Source: Pseudolysinimonas_A sp965653335
GTDB lineage: Bacteria > Actinomycetota > Actinomycetes > Actinomycetales > Microbacteriaceae
NCBI GenBank assembly: GCA_965653335.1
Contig: CBFGZU010000020.1
Location: 1 to 27,082, forward strand
Length of the DNA: 27,082 nucleotides
Direction of reading: 5' to 3'
Numbering within the stretch: the stretch's first letter is position 1; each line of letters begins with the position of its first letter. The translations under genes and the position numbers were made by a program. The notes under the pieces are model-generated. The model saw only the letters and a list, made by a program, of their open reading frames with translations, was not told where the DNA came from and did not search any database. This document shows positions 1 through 10,678 of this stretch, in pieces.

Positions 1-651
1 TTCGCCGCCGTCTTGCGGCGCGAACCGGTGTCCCGGCAGGAACCCTGGCGTCGGCTTTCGGGCATCCACGCCCTCCGCCAGCAACGCAACCTCGCGGTCG
101 CACGCGAGCTCTGGCAAGCCCGTGACGACTACGCGCGTCAGATCGACTCGGCGCCGGGTCGGCTCGTGCCCGACGCCTCCCTGCTCACGGCGGCGCGCAT
201 TCTTCCGGCGTCGAAACGCGAGCTCGCGGCGATGAAGGACTTCAACGGCCGCGCGAGCCGCTCCCAGCTCGACCGGTGGTGGGGGGCGATCGAGCGCGGA
301 CTCGCGTCGACCGATCTCCCGGTGAGCCGCCCGCCCGGCGACGGCATGCCGCCGCCTCGCGTGTGGGCCGACAAGAACCCGGAAGCCGACGGTCGTCTGA
401 AGCGGGCGCGCGTCGCCGTCATCGAGTGCGCCGGGACTCTCGAGATCCCGGTCGAAAACTTGCTGACGCCCGACACCTTGCGTCGCGTCGCGTGGACGCC
501 ACCGGCGGAGATCAGCGTGGACAGCATCGGCGAAGCCCTCGCCGCACTCGGAGCCAGACCCTGGCAGGTTGAGGCAACCGCACAGGTGATCGCCCAAGCC
601 TTTGTCGATGTTCCCCAAGAGCCGGAATCTCCGCCAGAACCCACGTCGTAG
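1..651 (+). CDS. RNase D-like 3'-5' exonuclease, C-terminal part (5' end outside window)
   Basis: This is the 3' end of a gene that enters the window already open (frame 1, TAG stop at 649-651). The visible 216 residues begin with an HRDC domain (about residues 15-100, with EPWRRLSGIHAL and ARQIDSAPGRLVPD), followed by the second helical C-terminal segment usual in actinobacterial RNase D homologues (DKNPEADGRLKRAR). In the family, the DEDD exonuclease domain lies N-terminal to this and would be upstream of base 1, so catalytic residues cannot be checked. Expected role is 3' end trimming of structured RNA in the cytoplasm. The tail (PQEPESPPEPTS) is acidic and proline-rich, probably disordered. 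The same RNase D / thiolase / fadB / dxs order is familiar from other actinobacteria, which supports the call. The first in-frame start codon at 13 is not the real start, because homology-like sequence continues to the window edge. Confidence 0.85.
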   Translation, partial: FAAVLRREPVSRQEPWRRLSGIHALRQQRNLAVARELWQARDDYARQIDSAPGRLVPDASLLTAARILPASKRELAAMKDFNGRASRSQLDRWWGAIERGLASTDLPVSRPPGDGMPPPRVWADKNPEADGRLKRARVAVIECAGTLEIPVENLLTPDTLRRVAWTPPAEISVDSIGEALAALGARPWQVEATAQVIAQAFVDVPQEPESPPEPTS

Positions 652-653
652 GA

Positions 654-669
654 AGAATCAAAGGATTCT
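654..669. terminator. weak hairpin behind the RNase D-like gene
   Basis: A 6-bp inverted repeat (AGAATC / GATTCT) with a 4-nt loop lies 3 bases after the TAG stop. The stem is AT-rich and there is no T-run, so termination would be weak. It may be incidental. Confidence 0.25.
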
Positions 670-689
670 GGGGCGAAGAGGTGCCTGCG

Positions 690-695
690 TAGGCT
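690..695 (+). promoter_or_regulatory. candidate -10 element for the thiolase/fadB operon
   Basis: TGCGTAGGCT contains a TANNNT-type hexamer (TAGGCT, 690-695) preceded by TGCG, which resembles an extended -10. No convincing -35 box was found 16-18 bp upstream. A start about 7 bp downstream would give a leader of roughly 48 nt carrying the two small hairpins at 701-732. Confidence 0.35.
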
Positions 696-700
696 GGTTT

Positions 701-732
701 CCGTTCGCAAGAGAACGGTGTTCGCAACGAAC
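701..732 (+). promoter_or_regulatory. paired inverted/direct repeats in the thiolase leader
   Basis: Two adjacent dyads share the octamer GTTCGCAA (703-710 and 720-727, 17 bp apart). The first is CCGTTC-gcaaga-GAACGG (701-718) and the second GTTCG-caa-CGAAC (720-732). They sit just upstream of the thiolase ribosome binding site and just downstream of the candidate -10. This arrangement would suit a dimeric repressor such as the TetR-type regulators that often control fatty acid degradation, but the regulator is not in the window and this is inference. Confidence 0.4.
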
Positions 733-749
733 CACTGCTGGAGGGGATC

Positions 750-1991
750 ATGGCCGAGAAATCCGACGTCGTATTCGTGGATGGGGTTCGTACCCCCTTC
801 GGCCGGGCCGGCGAGAAGGGCCAGTACTGGAACACGCGGGCCGACGACCTCGTCGTGAAAGCGATGATCGGTCTGCTCGAGCGCAACCCGAATCTGCCGC
901 TGGAGCGCGTCGATGATGTCGCGATCGCGGCGACGACGCAGACCGGAGACCAGGGCCTCACGATCGGGCGAACCGCGGCGATCCTCGCGGGTCTGCCGCT
1001 CAGCGTTCCCGGTTTCGCGATCGACCGGATGTGTGCGGGCGCGATGACGAGCGTCGCGACCATCGGCAGCATGATCGGTTTCGGCCAGTACGACATCGGC
1101 ATCGCGGGCGGGGTCGAGCACATGGGCCGGCACCCGATGGGCGCTGGCGTCGACCCGAACCCGCGGTTCCTCGCCGAGAAGCTCGTCGACCCCGAAGCTC
1201 TCAACATGGGATACACCGCGGAGCGCTTGCACGATCGCTTTCCGTCGCTCACGAAGGAGCGGGCCGACCGCTTCGGGATGCGCAGCCAGCAGAAAGTAGC
1301 CTCCGCGTATGCCGCGGGAAAGATTCAGCCGGACCTCATCCCCGTCGCGGTCAAAAGTGAGGCGGGCTGGGGCCTCGCGACCGCCGACGAGGGAATGCGA
1401 CCAGAGACCACGATGGAGGGTCTGGCCGGTCTCAAGACCCCCTTTCGTCCGCACGGACGGGTGACGGCAGGAAACGCCTCACCGCTGACCGACGGGGCGA
1501 CCGTGGCGCTGCTCGCCGACGCCGCCGTTGCGAAGGATCTGGGCCTGACCGCCAAGATGCGCATGGTGTCATTCGGATTCGCCGGCGTCGAACCCGAGGT
1601 CATGGGGATCGGCCCGATCCCCTCGACCGAGAAGGCACTCCGCCGCGCGGGGCTCTCGATCGACGACATCGGCTTGTTCGAACTCAACGAAGCGTTCGCC
1701 GTTCAGGTGCTGTCGTTTCTCGACCACTTCGGCATCGACGACGACGATCCGCGCGTCAACCCGTGGGGCGGTGCGGTCGCGATCGGGCATCCCCTCGCCG
1801 CGTCGGGCGTGCGCCTGATGATCCAGCTCGCCCGGCAGTTCACCGACCATCCCGAGGTGCGGTACGGCCTCACCGCGATGTGCGTCGGACTGGGGCAGGG
1901 CGGAACCGTCGTCTGGGAGAACCCGCACTTCACCGGGCGGTCGACGAAGAAGACCGGCGCGGCGACGAAGAACGCGGGGAAGCACCGGTGA
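750..1991 (+). CDS. thiolase (acetyl-CoA C-acyltransferase), beta-oxidation
   Basis: The product is a 413-residue thiolase that cleaves 3-ketoacyl-CoA with CoA to release acetyl-CoA, or runs the reverse condensation. All catalytic blocks are present: the nucleophile Cys95 in MCAGAMTS, the NEAF motif starting at Asn313, His347 in IGHPLAASG, and Cys378 in MCVGLGQGG. Length is close to the family norm of about 390-410, with a basic Lys/Thr-rich tail of about 20 residues beyond the last conserved block. The ATG at 750 has a good Shine-Dalgarno sequence (TGGAGGGG, 739-746) at normal spacing. The stop overlaps the start of the next gene in GTGA, so the thiolase and the hydratase/dehydrogenase are almost certainly co-translated and form the trifunctional beta and alpha subunits. 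The sequence does not show whether medium- or long-chain substrates are preferred. Confidence 0.95.
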   Translation: MAEKSDVVFVDGVRTPFGRAGEKGQYWNTRADDLVVKAMIGLLERNPNLPLERVDDVAIAATTQTGDQGLTIGRTAAILAGLPLSVPGFAIDRMCAGAMTSVATIGSMIGFGQYDIGIAGGVEHMGRHPMGAGVDPNPRFLAEKLVDPEALNMGYTAERLHDRFPSLTKERADRFGMRSQQKVASAYAAGKIQPDLIPVAVKSEAGWGLATADEGMRPETTMEGLAGLKTPFRPHGRVTAGNASPLTDGATVALLADAAVAKDLGLTAKMRMVSFGFAGVEPEVMGIGPIPSTEKALRRAGLSIDDIGLFELNEAFAVQVLSFLDHFGIDDDDPRVNPWGGAVAIGHPLAASGVRLMIQLARQFTDHPEVRYGLTAMCVGLGQGGTVVWENPHFTGRSTKKTGAATKNAGKHR

Positions 1992-4120
1992 CCGACTTCT
2001 CGAAACTCGTCGCGCTCGACCCCGACGAAGTCGTCACCCACTCGTACGTACGCGACGTCTCGACCCCGAGCGGTATGACGATCGCTCTCGTCACCCTCGA
2101 CAACGATCGCGACCACACCCGGCCGTCGACCCTCGGACCGGGAACGCTGCTCGAACTCTCCGACGTGCTCGATGGGCTCCGGTCGCGGGCCGCCGCGAAG
2201 CAGATCGACGGCGTCGCTATCACCGGCAAGCCGTTCATTTTCGCAGCGGGGGCCGACCTGTCGAAGGTGGGCGACATCCCGGATCGCGAGACGGGCCTGC
2301 TCATGGCGCGGCTCGGTCACGAGACTTTCGGCAAACTCACCGAACTCGGCGTGCCGTCGTTCGTCTTTTACAACGGCCTCGCGCTCGGTGGCGGTGTCGA
2401 GGTCGGCCTGAACGCGCACTACCGCACGATCGATGCGTCGGTGCCGGCATTCGCGCTCCCCGAAGTGTTCCTCGGCCTCATTCCCGGCTGGGGCGGGGCG
2501 TGGTTGCTCCCCAACCTGATCGGAATCGAGAACGCGCTCGAGGTCGTCATCTCGAACCCGCTCAAGAACAACCGGATGCTGAAGGCGCCGCAGGTGCTCG
2601 AACTCGGCATCGCCGACGCGATGTTCGGCCCCGCCAACTTCCTCGAGGATTCGCTGAAGTGGGCGGATGGGGTGCTCTCCGGCCGGATCAAGGTCAAGCG
2701 CAAGAACGAGCCCGGCAAACTGGAACGCGCCGTCAAGTGGGATGTCGCGATCGGCGTCGCCGAGAAGATGCTCGCCTCCCGCATCGGCAGGGTCGCGAAG
2801 AGCCCCTACCGGGCTCTCGCGCTGCTCAAGGCCGCGAAGAACACCGACAAGAAGACCGGATTCGCTGCGGAAGACGAGGCCCTCGCCGAACTGATCTCCG
2901 GCGACCAGTTCCGCGCATCCATCTATGCCTTCAATCTCGTGCAGAAGCGGGCGAAGCGTCCGGCGGGTGCGCCCGACAAGGCGCTCGCGCGACCCGTCAC
3001 GAAGGTCGGCGTGATCGGTGCCGGCCTCATGGCGACGCAGTTCGCGCTGCTCTTCGTGCGCCGGTTGCAGGTGCCCGTCGTCATCACCGATCTCGACCAG
3101 GAACGCGTCGACAGGGGGGTCGCGACCATTCGCGGCGAGATCGACGAGCTGCTGAGCAAGAACCGCATCGGATCCGACGAAGCCAATCGTCTGAAGGCAC
3201 TGGTGACCGGCACGACCGACAAGAGTGACTTCGCCGACTGCGACTGGGTCATCGAGGCCGTCTTCGAAGAGCTCAGCGTCAAGCAACAGGTCTTCGCCGA
3301 CGTCGAGCGGTACGTCTCACCCGAGACGATCCTCGCAACGAACACCTCGTCGCTCTCGGTCGAGCAGATCGGAGCCAAGCTCACGCATCCCGAACGGGTC
3401 GTCGGCTTCCACTTCTTCAATCCCGTCGCCGTGATGCCGCTCATCGAAGTCGTCAAGGCGCCGAACACCGACGATGCGACGCTCAGCACCGCGATGGTCG
3501 TCGCCGAGAAGCTGCGCAAGAACGCCGTCATCACGGCGGACACTCCCGGCTTCGTGGTCAATCGAATCCTCGCCAAGTTGCTCGGCGAGGCGATGCATGC
3601 CGTCGAGCTCGGAACGCCGTTCGAGACTGTCGTCGAAGCGGTTCGACCGTTCGGTCTGCCGATGGATCCGTTCGATCTGCTCGAGCTCGTCGGCCTCAAG
3701 GTCGGCGCGCACGTGCTCGACACGCACCACACGGCCTTTCCCGAGCGCTTCTTCGAGAGCCCGGCTCTCCACGAACTCGCCGAGTTCGGCCACCTGTTCG
3801 AGAAAGACGCGAAAGGCAGGAAGAAGGGCATCGACCCGAAGGTGCTGAAGATCGTTGAGAAGCACCGGATCTCCGACGGGAAGCCGTACACCGCCGAGGA
3901 GCTGCGCATCCGGGTCGAAGACGGTCTCGCCGACGAGATCCGCCGGATGCTCGACGAACGGGTCGTCGCGGCCGCCGAAGACATCGACCTCTGCCTCATC
4001 CTCGGAGCGGGCTGGCCGTTCCAGATGGGTGGCGCGACGCCGTACCTCGATCGGGTCGGGGCGAGTGAACGCGTCTTCGGGAGCACCTTCCACACGCCGC
4101 GCATCGTCGGCGTCGACTGA
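1988..4120 (+). CDS. fadB: enoyl-CoA hydratase / 3-hydroxyacyl-CoA dehydrogenase, fatty acid oxidation complex alpha subunit
   Basis: A 710-residue two-domain enzyme for the hydration and NAD-dependent oxidation steps of beta-oxidation. The N-terminal crotonase domain carries both catalytic glutamates: Glu138 in GGGVEVGLN and Glu159 in LPEVFLGLIPGWGG, with the spacing seen in FadB. The dehydrogenase domain begins at about residue 339 with the Rossmann motif VGVIGAGLMA, has the catalytic His475 in GFHFFNPV, and ends with the helical dimerisation part (TPGFVVNRIL and after). The GTG at 1988 was chosen because it overlaps the thiolase stop (GTGA), is preceded by GCGGGGA, and yields the expected N-terminus; the frame is open further upstream inside the thiolase but that is not coding. 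It forms an operon with the thiolase. Naming as fadB rather than fadJ is by domain architecture only. Confidence 0.93.
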   Translation: MTDFSKLVALDPDEVVTHSYVRDVSTPSGMTIALVTLDNDRDHTRPSTLGPGTLLELSDVLDGLRSRAAAKQIDGVAITGKPFIFAAGADLSKVGDIPDRETGLLMARLGHETFGKLTELGVPSFVFYNGLALGGGVEVGLNAHYRTIDASVPAFALPEVFLGLIPGWGGAWLLPNLIGIENALEVVISNPLKNNRMLKAPQVLELGIADAMFGPANFLEDSLKWADGVLSGRIKVKRKNEPGKLERAVKWDVAIGVAEKMLASRIGRVAKSPYRALALLKAAKNTDKKTGFAAEDEALAELISGDQFRASIYAFNLVQKRAKRPAGAPDKALARPVTKVGVIGAGLMATQFALLFVRRLQVPVVITDLDQERVDRGVATIRGEIDELLSKNRIGSDEANRLKALVTGTTDKSDFADCDWVIEAVFEELSVKQQVFADVERYVSPETILATNTSSLSVEQIGAKLTHPERVVGFHFFNPVAVMPLIEVVKAPNTDDATLSTAMVVAEKLRKNAVITADTPGFVVNRILAKLLGEAMHAVELGTPFETVVEAVRPFGLPMDPFDLLELVGLKVGAHVLDTHHTAFPERFFESPALHELAEFGHLFEKDAKGRKKGIDPKVLKIVEKHRISDGKPYTAEELRIRVEDGLADEIRRMLDERVVAAAEDIDLCLILGAGWPFQMGGATPYLDRVGASERVFGSTFHTPRIVGVD

Positions 4121-4127
4121 CGCCCAT

Positions 4128-4155
4128 GGGCGGAGGCCATCGCTGACCTCCGCCC
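4128..4155. terminator. bidirectional terminator between fadB and the MFS gene
   Basis: A perfect 9-bp GC-rich stem (GGGCGGAGG / CCTCCGCCC) with a 10-nt loop fills the 41-bp gap between two convergent genes. No T-tract follows in either direction, which is common for high-GC actinobacteria. Confidence 0.7.
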
Positions 4156-4161
4156 CGCGGG

Positions 4162-5679
4162 TCAGTGCGCGGCGGCTTCGGCCTCTTCGATGAGCGAGGC
4201 GTCCGAGATCTCGGGCGCGACGGGCTTGCGCACGAAGAGTGCGGCCGCGACGATTCCGAGTGACACGAAGGCGCCCGCGAGGAACGCCGCTCGCGCTCCG
4301 TCGACGATGTCCGGCGGCGCGGCGACGGTGACGTCGGTCGTGCCCGAGGCCGCTAGAGCAACGGTGAACAGCGCGACGAAGACCGCCGCGCCCGCGGCTC
4401 CGGCGACCTGTTGAATCGTCGCGATGAGTGCGCTGCCGTGCGAGTACAGGTGCATCGGCAGCGACCCGAGGCTCGCGGTGAACAGCGGCGGGAAGACGAA
4501 CGCGAACCCGAGGAACAGCAGCGTCTGGATCGCCCCGACCAGCCACACCGAGCTCTCGACATTCAGCAGTAGGGCGAAGGCCCATACGGCAACCGACACC
4601 GCGAGCGCTCCGGGAATCACGAGCGGACGAGGACCGAACCGGTCGTACAGCCGGCCCACCGATGGCCCGAGGAGACCCATGAGCAGTCCGCCGGGCAGCA
4701 TGATCAACCCGATCACCTCGGTCGGCTGGCCGAGCCCATACTGCAGGTAGATCGGCATGGTGATCACGAAGCCGAACAGCATGAGCATCGCGAGCGAGAA
4801 CATCACGATCGACAGCGAGAAGGTGCGCGCCCGGAAGGTACGCAGATCGAGGAACGCTGCGTCACGCCGCTGGAGCGCGAACTGGCGGAACACGAACGCG
4901 AGGAGGAATCCGAGCCCGACCGCGATCGGCACCCACGGCGGGAGGATCGCCGCAGACTCCGCGGCGAGGCCGATGCTGCTGAGGCCGTAGACGAGGGTGC
5001 TGAACCCGAGGGCCGAGAGCACGACCGAGAACGCGTCGAGCGGCACCCGCCGGGTCTCCGTGACGTTGGGAACCAGCACGACGCCCAGGATGAGCATGGT
5101 GATGGCGAGCGGCAGCATCACCCAGAACAGCCCCCGCCAGTACCCGTCGAATGCCTGAAGCAGGAATCCGGCGACGGTGGGGCCGATCGCGGGCGCGAGC
5201 GACATGACCATCGAGATGCGACCCATGATGCGACCGCGGATGTGCATCGGCACGATCGTCATGATCGTCGTCATCATGAGCGGCATCATGATCGCGGTTC
5301 CCGTCGCTTGCACGACGCGGCCGACGACGAGTACCTCGAAGACCGGTGCGGTCGCCGCGATGAGCGTGCCGGCGGTGAAAAGGCTCATCGCGGTCACGAA
5401 CACCGGTCGGGTGTTGAGTCGCTGAAGCAACCAGCCCGTAATCGGGATGACGACGGCCATCGTCAGGGCATATCCGGTGGTGAGCCACTGGCCCTCTGCC
5501 GCGGTGATGCCGAGGTCGGCGATGATCGTGGGGATGGCGACCGACATGGTCGTCTCGTTGAGGAACACGACGAACACCGCTGCGAGCAGCAGGATGAGCG
5601 CCATCCGAGCCTTCGGATCGAGGCGATCACTGACCTCGGTCGAGGTGGTTACGTTATCGGGCGTGGCCGGATGACTCAC
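4162..5679 (-). CDS. MFS drug/metabolite exporter, DHA2 (EmrB/QacA-like) family
   Basis: A 505-residue integral membrane protein with about 14 hydrophobic segments, the count and length typical of the DHA2 family of proton-driven multidrug exporters. Visible family features are LGITAAEGQWLTTGYAL in the first loop region, the conserved arginine in VVGRVVQATGTAIMMPL (motif B-like), and a motif A-like loop GRLYDRFGPRPLV in the second half. The short acidic/Ala tail is cytoplasmic. The start is the GTG at 5679, which has GGAGG (5684-5688) four bases upstream. Substrate cannot be deduced. It is transcribed alone, convergent with fadB, with 116 bp to the dxs stop upstream. No TetR or MarR regulator gene is adjacent, unlike many exporters of this family. 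Confidence 0.88.
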   Translation of the reverse strand: MSHPATPDNVTTSTEVSDRLDPKARMALILLLAAVFVVFLNETTMSVAIPTIIADLGITAAEGQWLTTGYALTMAVVIPITGWLLQRLNTRPVFVTAMSLFTAGTLIAATAPVFEVLVVGRVVQATGTAIMMPLMMTTIMTIVPMHIRGRIMGRISMVMSLAPAIGPTVAGFLLQAFDGYWRGLFWVMLPLAITMLILGVVLVPNVTETRRVPLDAFSVVLSALGFSTLVYGLSSIGLAAESAAILPPWVPIAVGLGFLLAFVFRQFALQRRDAAFLDLRTFRARTFSLSIVMFSLAMLMLFGFVITMPIYLQYGLGQPTEVIGLIMLPGGLLMGLLGPSVGRLYDRFGPRPLVIPGALAVSVAVWAFALLLNVESSVWLVGAIQTLLFLGFAFVFPPLFTASLGSLPMHLYSHGSALIATIQQVAGAAGAAVFVALFTVALAASGTTDVTVAAPPDIVDGARAAFLAGAFVSLGIVAAALFVRKPVAPEISDASLIEEAEAAAH

Positions 5680-5718
5680 GATTCCTCCATAGGGGGGTGC
5701 TCGGCGATTGCCGGACTT

Positions 5719-5732
5719 TTACGCTATCGGGC
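5719..5732 (-). promoter_or_regulatory. MFS promoter region with a repeated 14-bp motif
   Basis: On the minus strand GCCCGATAGCGTAA (5719-5732) contains a TANNNT hexamer (TAGCGT) suitable as -10 for the MFS gene. A copy with 13 of 14 identical bases (GCCCGATAACGTAA) lies at 5649-5662 inside codons near the start, exactly 70 bp away and in the same orientation. A small dyad CACGG-taccc-CCGTG (5741-5755) lies just upstream. A repressor binding both copies is one explanation. Confidence 0.35.
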
Positions 5733-5795
5733 ACGACTGACACGGTACCCCCGTGCGAGTTGAGCCTTGAGTGAACAAGCCTCATCGAGTGACGA

Positions 5796-7739
5796 CTATT
5801 CCCGAATGCGCGACTTTTCATCCATGATCGCTTCGCGCGGCAACGGCCGCGCGACGGGAATGCGCGTGCCGACTACTTGCGACACGATGTCGCGAGCGAT
5901 CCGCTGATCGGACAGGCCGACGTCGGCGAGAATCTCCGCCCGCTCCCCGTGCTCGAGAAACTCGTCCGGAAGACCCAGCTCATCCACGGCGGTGTCGACG
6001 CCCGCCGCGCGCAGCTCCTGACGGATGCGCGTGCCGATCCCGCCGACCCGGATGCCGTCTTCGATCGTGACGACGAGCCGGTAGTCGCGTGCGAGATCGA
6101 TGATGGACGACGCGACGGGGATGACCCAGCGCGGGTCGACGACCGTCGCGCCGATCCCCTGGGCGGCGAGCCGTTCGGCAACCTGGAGGCCGAGCTTCGC
6201 CATGGGGCCGACGGTGACGATGAGCACATCGCGGTGGGCGGCTTCGCGCAACACGTCGACGCCGTCGTCGGTTCGCCGCGCGGCCTCGAGTTCGCTTCCC
6301 ACGCTGCCCTTCGAGTACCGCAGCACGGTCGGGCCGTCGTCGATCTGCACCGCCTCGCGCAACAGTTCCCGCAGCCGGGTCGAGTCGCGCGGAGCAGCGA
6401 TGCGGATGTGCGGCACCGCTTGCAGGATCGCGAGGTCCCACATGCCGTGATGGCTCGGGCCGTCCGGACCCGTCACCCCGGCCCGATCGAGCACGAAGGT
6501 CACGCCCGCACGGTGGAGCGCGACATCCATGAGCACCTGATCGAACGCGCGATTCACGAACGTCGCGTAGAGCGCGACGACGGGATGCAGGCCGCCGTAG
6601 GCGAGTCCCGCGGCGCTCGTGACGGCGTGCTGCTCCGCGATGCCGACGTCGAACACCCGGTCGGGGTACTTCTCGGCGAAACGATGGAGACCGGTCGGGC
6701 GCAGCATCGCCGCCGTGATGCCGACGAGTCGCGGATTCTCGTCGGCGAGTTCGACGATCTCGTCGGCGAAGACGCTCGTCCACGACGGCCGTGAGGGGGC
6801 CTCGACGGGCTCGCCGGTCTCGGGGTCGATCTGTCCGACGGCGTGGAATTGGTCGGCGACATCGGCGATCGCCGGGCCGTACCCGTGGCCCTTCTCGGTG
6901 ATGACGTGCACGATCACCGGCGCCTGATACTCCTTCGCCTGCCGGAGCGTCTCTTCGAGGGCCGCGAGGTCGTGCCCGTGCACGGGTCCGAGGTACTTGA
7001 TGTCGAGGTTCGAGTAGAGCGCCTCGTTGTTGGTAAAGCGCGAGAGGAACCCATGCACGGCGCCTCGGGTTCCGCGATAGAACGCGCGACCGACGCCGCC
7101 GAAGCGATCGAACACCCGCCGGCTCGTGCGGTAGAGGCTGCGGTACGAGCGACGCGTGCGCACGTCGTTGAGGAACCGCGCCATGCCGCCGATCGTCGGC
7201 GCGTAGGAGCGACCGTTGTCGTTGACGACGATGACGAGCCGGCGGGAGTTGTCGTCGCTGATGTTGTTGAGGGCCTCCCAGGTCATCCCTCCGGTGAGGG
7301 CGCCGTCTCCGACGACGGCGACGACGTAGCGGTCGGCCTGCCCCGTCATCGCGAACGCGCGCGAGATGCCGTCGGCCCACGACAGCGATGAGGAGGCGTG
7401 CGAGCTCTCGACGATGTCGTGCTCGCTCTCGGACCGCTGCGGGTAGCCCGCCAGCCCCCCCTTCATGCGCAACCGGCTGAAGTCATGCCGGCCGGTGAGC
7501 AGCTTGTGCACATAGCTCTGGTGCCCGGTGTCGAAGACGATCGCGTCGCGGGGGGATTCGAAGACGCGGTGGATCGCCATCGTCAGCTCGACGACGCCGA
7601 GGTTGGGCCCGAGGTGGCCGCCGGTCTTCGACACCTCGGTGACGAGGAACCGACGGATCTCGTCGCCGAGTTCGGCGAGCTGCTCCTTGCTGAGCACGTC
7701 GAGATCGCGCGGGCCGCGAATGCCCTCAAGCACGGTCAT
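5796..7739 (-). CDS. dxs: 1-deoxy-D-xylulose-5-phosphate synthase
   Basis: A 647-residue thiamine diphosphate enzyme that condenses pyruvate with glyceraldehyde 3-phosphate, the first step of the MEP pathway to isoprenoids. Diagnostic residues are His42 in GGHLGPNLG, the ThDP/Mg motif GDGALTGGMTWEALNN starting at Gly144, the catalytic glutamate Glu369 in GIAEQHAVTSAAG, and DRAGVTGPDGPSHHGMWD. Length is close to the usual 620-640; the C-terminal 15 residues are a charged extension. The ATG at 7739 gives the normal N-terminus but has no obvious Shine-Dalgarno sequence. Aconitase ends only 23 bp upstream on the same strand, so dxs is probably translated from an acn-dxs transcript or from a promoter inside acn. 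Confidence 0.97.
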   Translation of the reverse strand: MTVLEGIRGPRDLDVLSKEQLAELGDEIRRFLVTEVSKTGGHLGPNLGVVELTMAIHRVFESPRDAIVFDTGHQSYVHKLLTGRHDFSRLRMKGGLAGYPQRSESEHDIVESSHASSSLSWADGISRAFAMTGQADRYVVAVVGDGALTGGMTWEALNNISDDNSRRLVIVVNDNGRSYAPTIGGMARFLNDVRTRRSYRSLYRTSRRVFDRFGGVGRAFYRGTRGAVHGFLSRFTNNEALYSNLDIKYLGPVHGHDLAALEETLRQAKEYQAPVIVHVITEKGHGYGPAIADVADQFHAVGQIDPETGEPVEAPSRPSWTSVFADEIVELADENPRLVGITAAMLRPTGLHRFAEKYPDRVFDVGIAEQHAVTSAAGLAYGGLHPVVALYATFVNRAFDQVLMDVALHRAGVTFVLDRAGVTGPDGPSHHGMWDLAILQAVPHIRIAAPRDSTRLRELLREAVQIDDGPTVLRYSKGSVGSELEAARRTDDGVDVLREAAHRDVLIVTVGPMAKLGLQVAERLAAQGIGATVVDPRWVIPVASSIIDLARDYRLVVTIEDGIRVGGIGTRIRQELRAAGVDTAVDELGLPDEFLEHGERAEILADVGLSDQRIARDIVSQVVGTRIPVARPLPREAIMDEKSRIRE

Positions 7740-7762
7740 ACCGCGAGCCTACGCGCGCCAGG

Positions 7763-10597
<2,835 letters not shown>

Positions 10598-10633
10598 TGT
10601 CGTCTCCTCTGACACGGCCACCAGATGCGTTTG

Positions 10634-10639
10634 AGTCTA
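10634..10639 (-). promoter_or_regulatory. candidate -10 of acnA
   Basis: TAGACT on the minus strand (10639 down to 10634, in the context CTTAGACTC) matches TANNNT. The predicted start near 10627 gives a leader of about 30 nt with the AGAGGAG ribosome binding site. The -35 position falls on the edge of the 20-bp dyad and is not a TTGACA match, which would fit an activator-dependent or repressed promoter. Confidence 0.45.
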
Positions 10640-10656
10640 AGCCCGGCGATCGCGAT

Positions 10657-10676
10657 TTATCTTGATATCGAGATAA
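10657..10676. promoter_or_regulatory. 20-bp operator-like dyad upstream of acnA
   Basis: TTATCTTGATATCGAGATAA is an inverted repeat with no spacer and only one mismatched pair out of ten. It is strikingly AT-rich for this genome and lies between the DUF3159 stop and the aconitase start, over the presumed -35 region. The geometry fits a MarR- or TetR-like dimer. It differs from what I remember of the AcnR site of Corynebacterium, so the regulator is unknown. Confidence 0.6.
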
Positions 10677-10678
10677 TT

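Noticed and set aside
138..1454. 438-codon minus-strand frame across the RNase D and thiolase genes
   Set aside because: Shadow of two conserved plus-strand genes; product composition is typical of antisense frames in high-GC DNA.
1703..3286. 527-codon minus-strand open frame across the thiolase/fadB junction
   Set aside because: Low-complexity acidic/arginine product without any motif; both plus-strand genes here are complete and overlap normally.
3317..4585. 422-codon minus-strand frame spanning the fadB end and the MFS end
   Set aside because: It runs through a terminator and two well-supported genes in a shadow frame, with no domain similarity visible.
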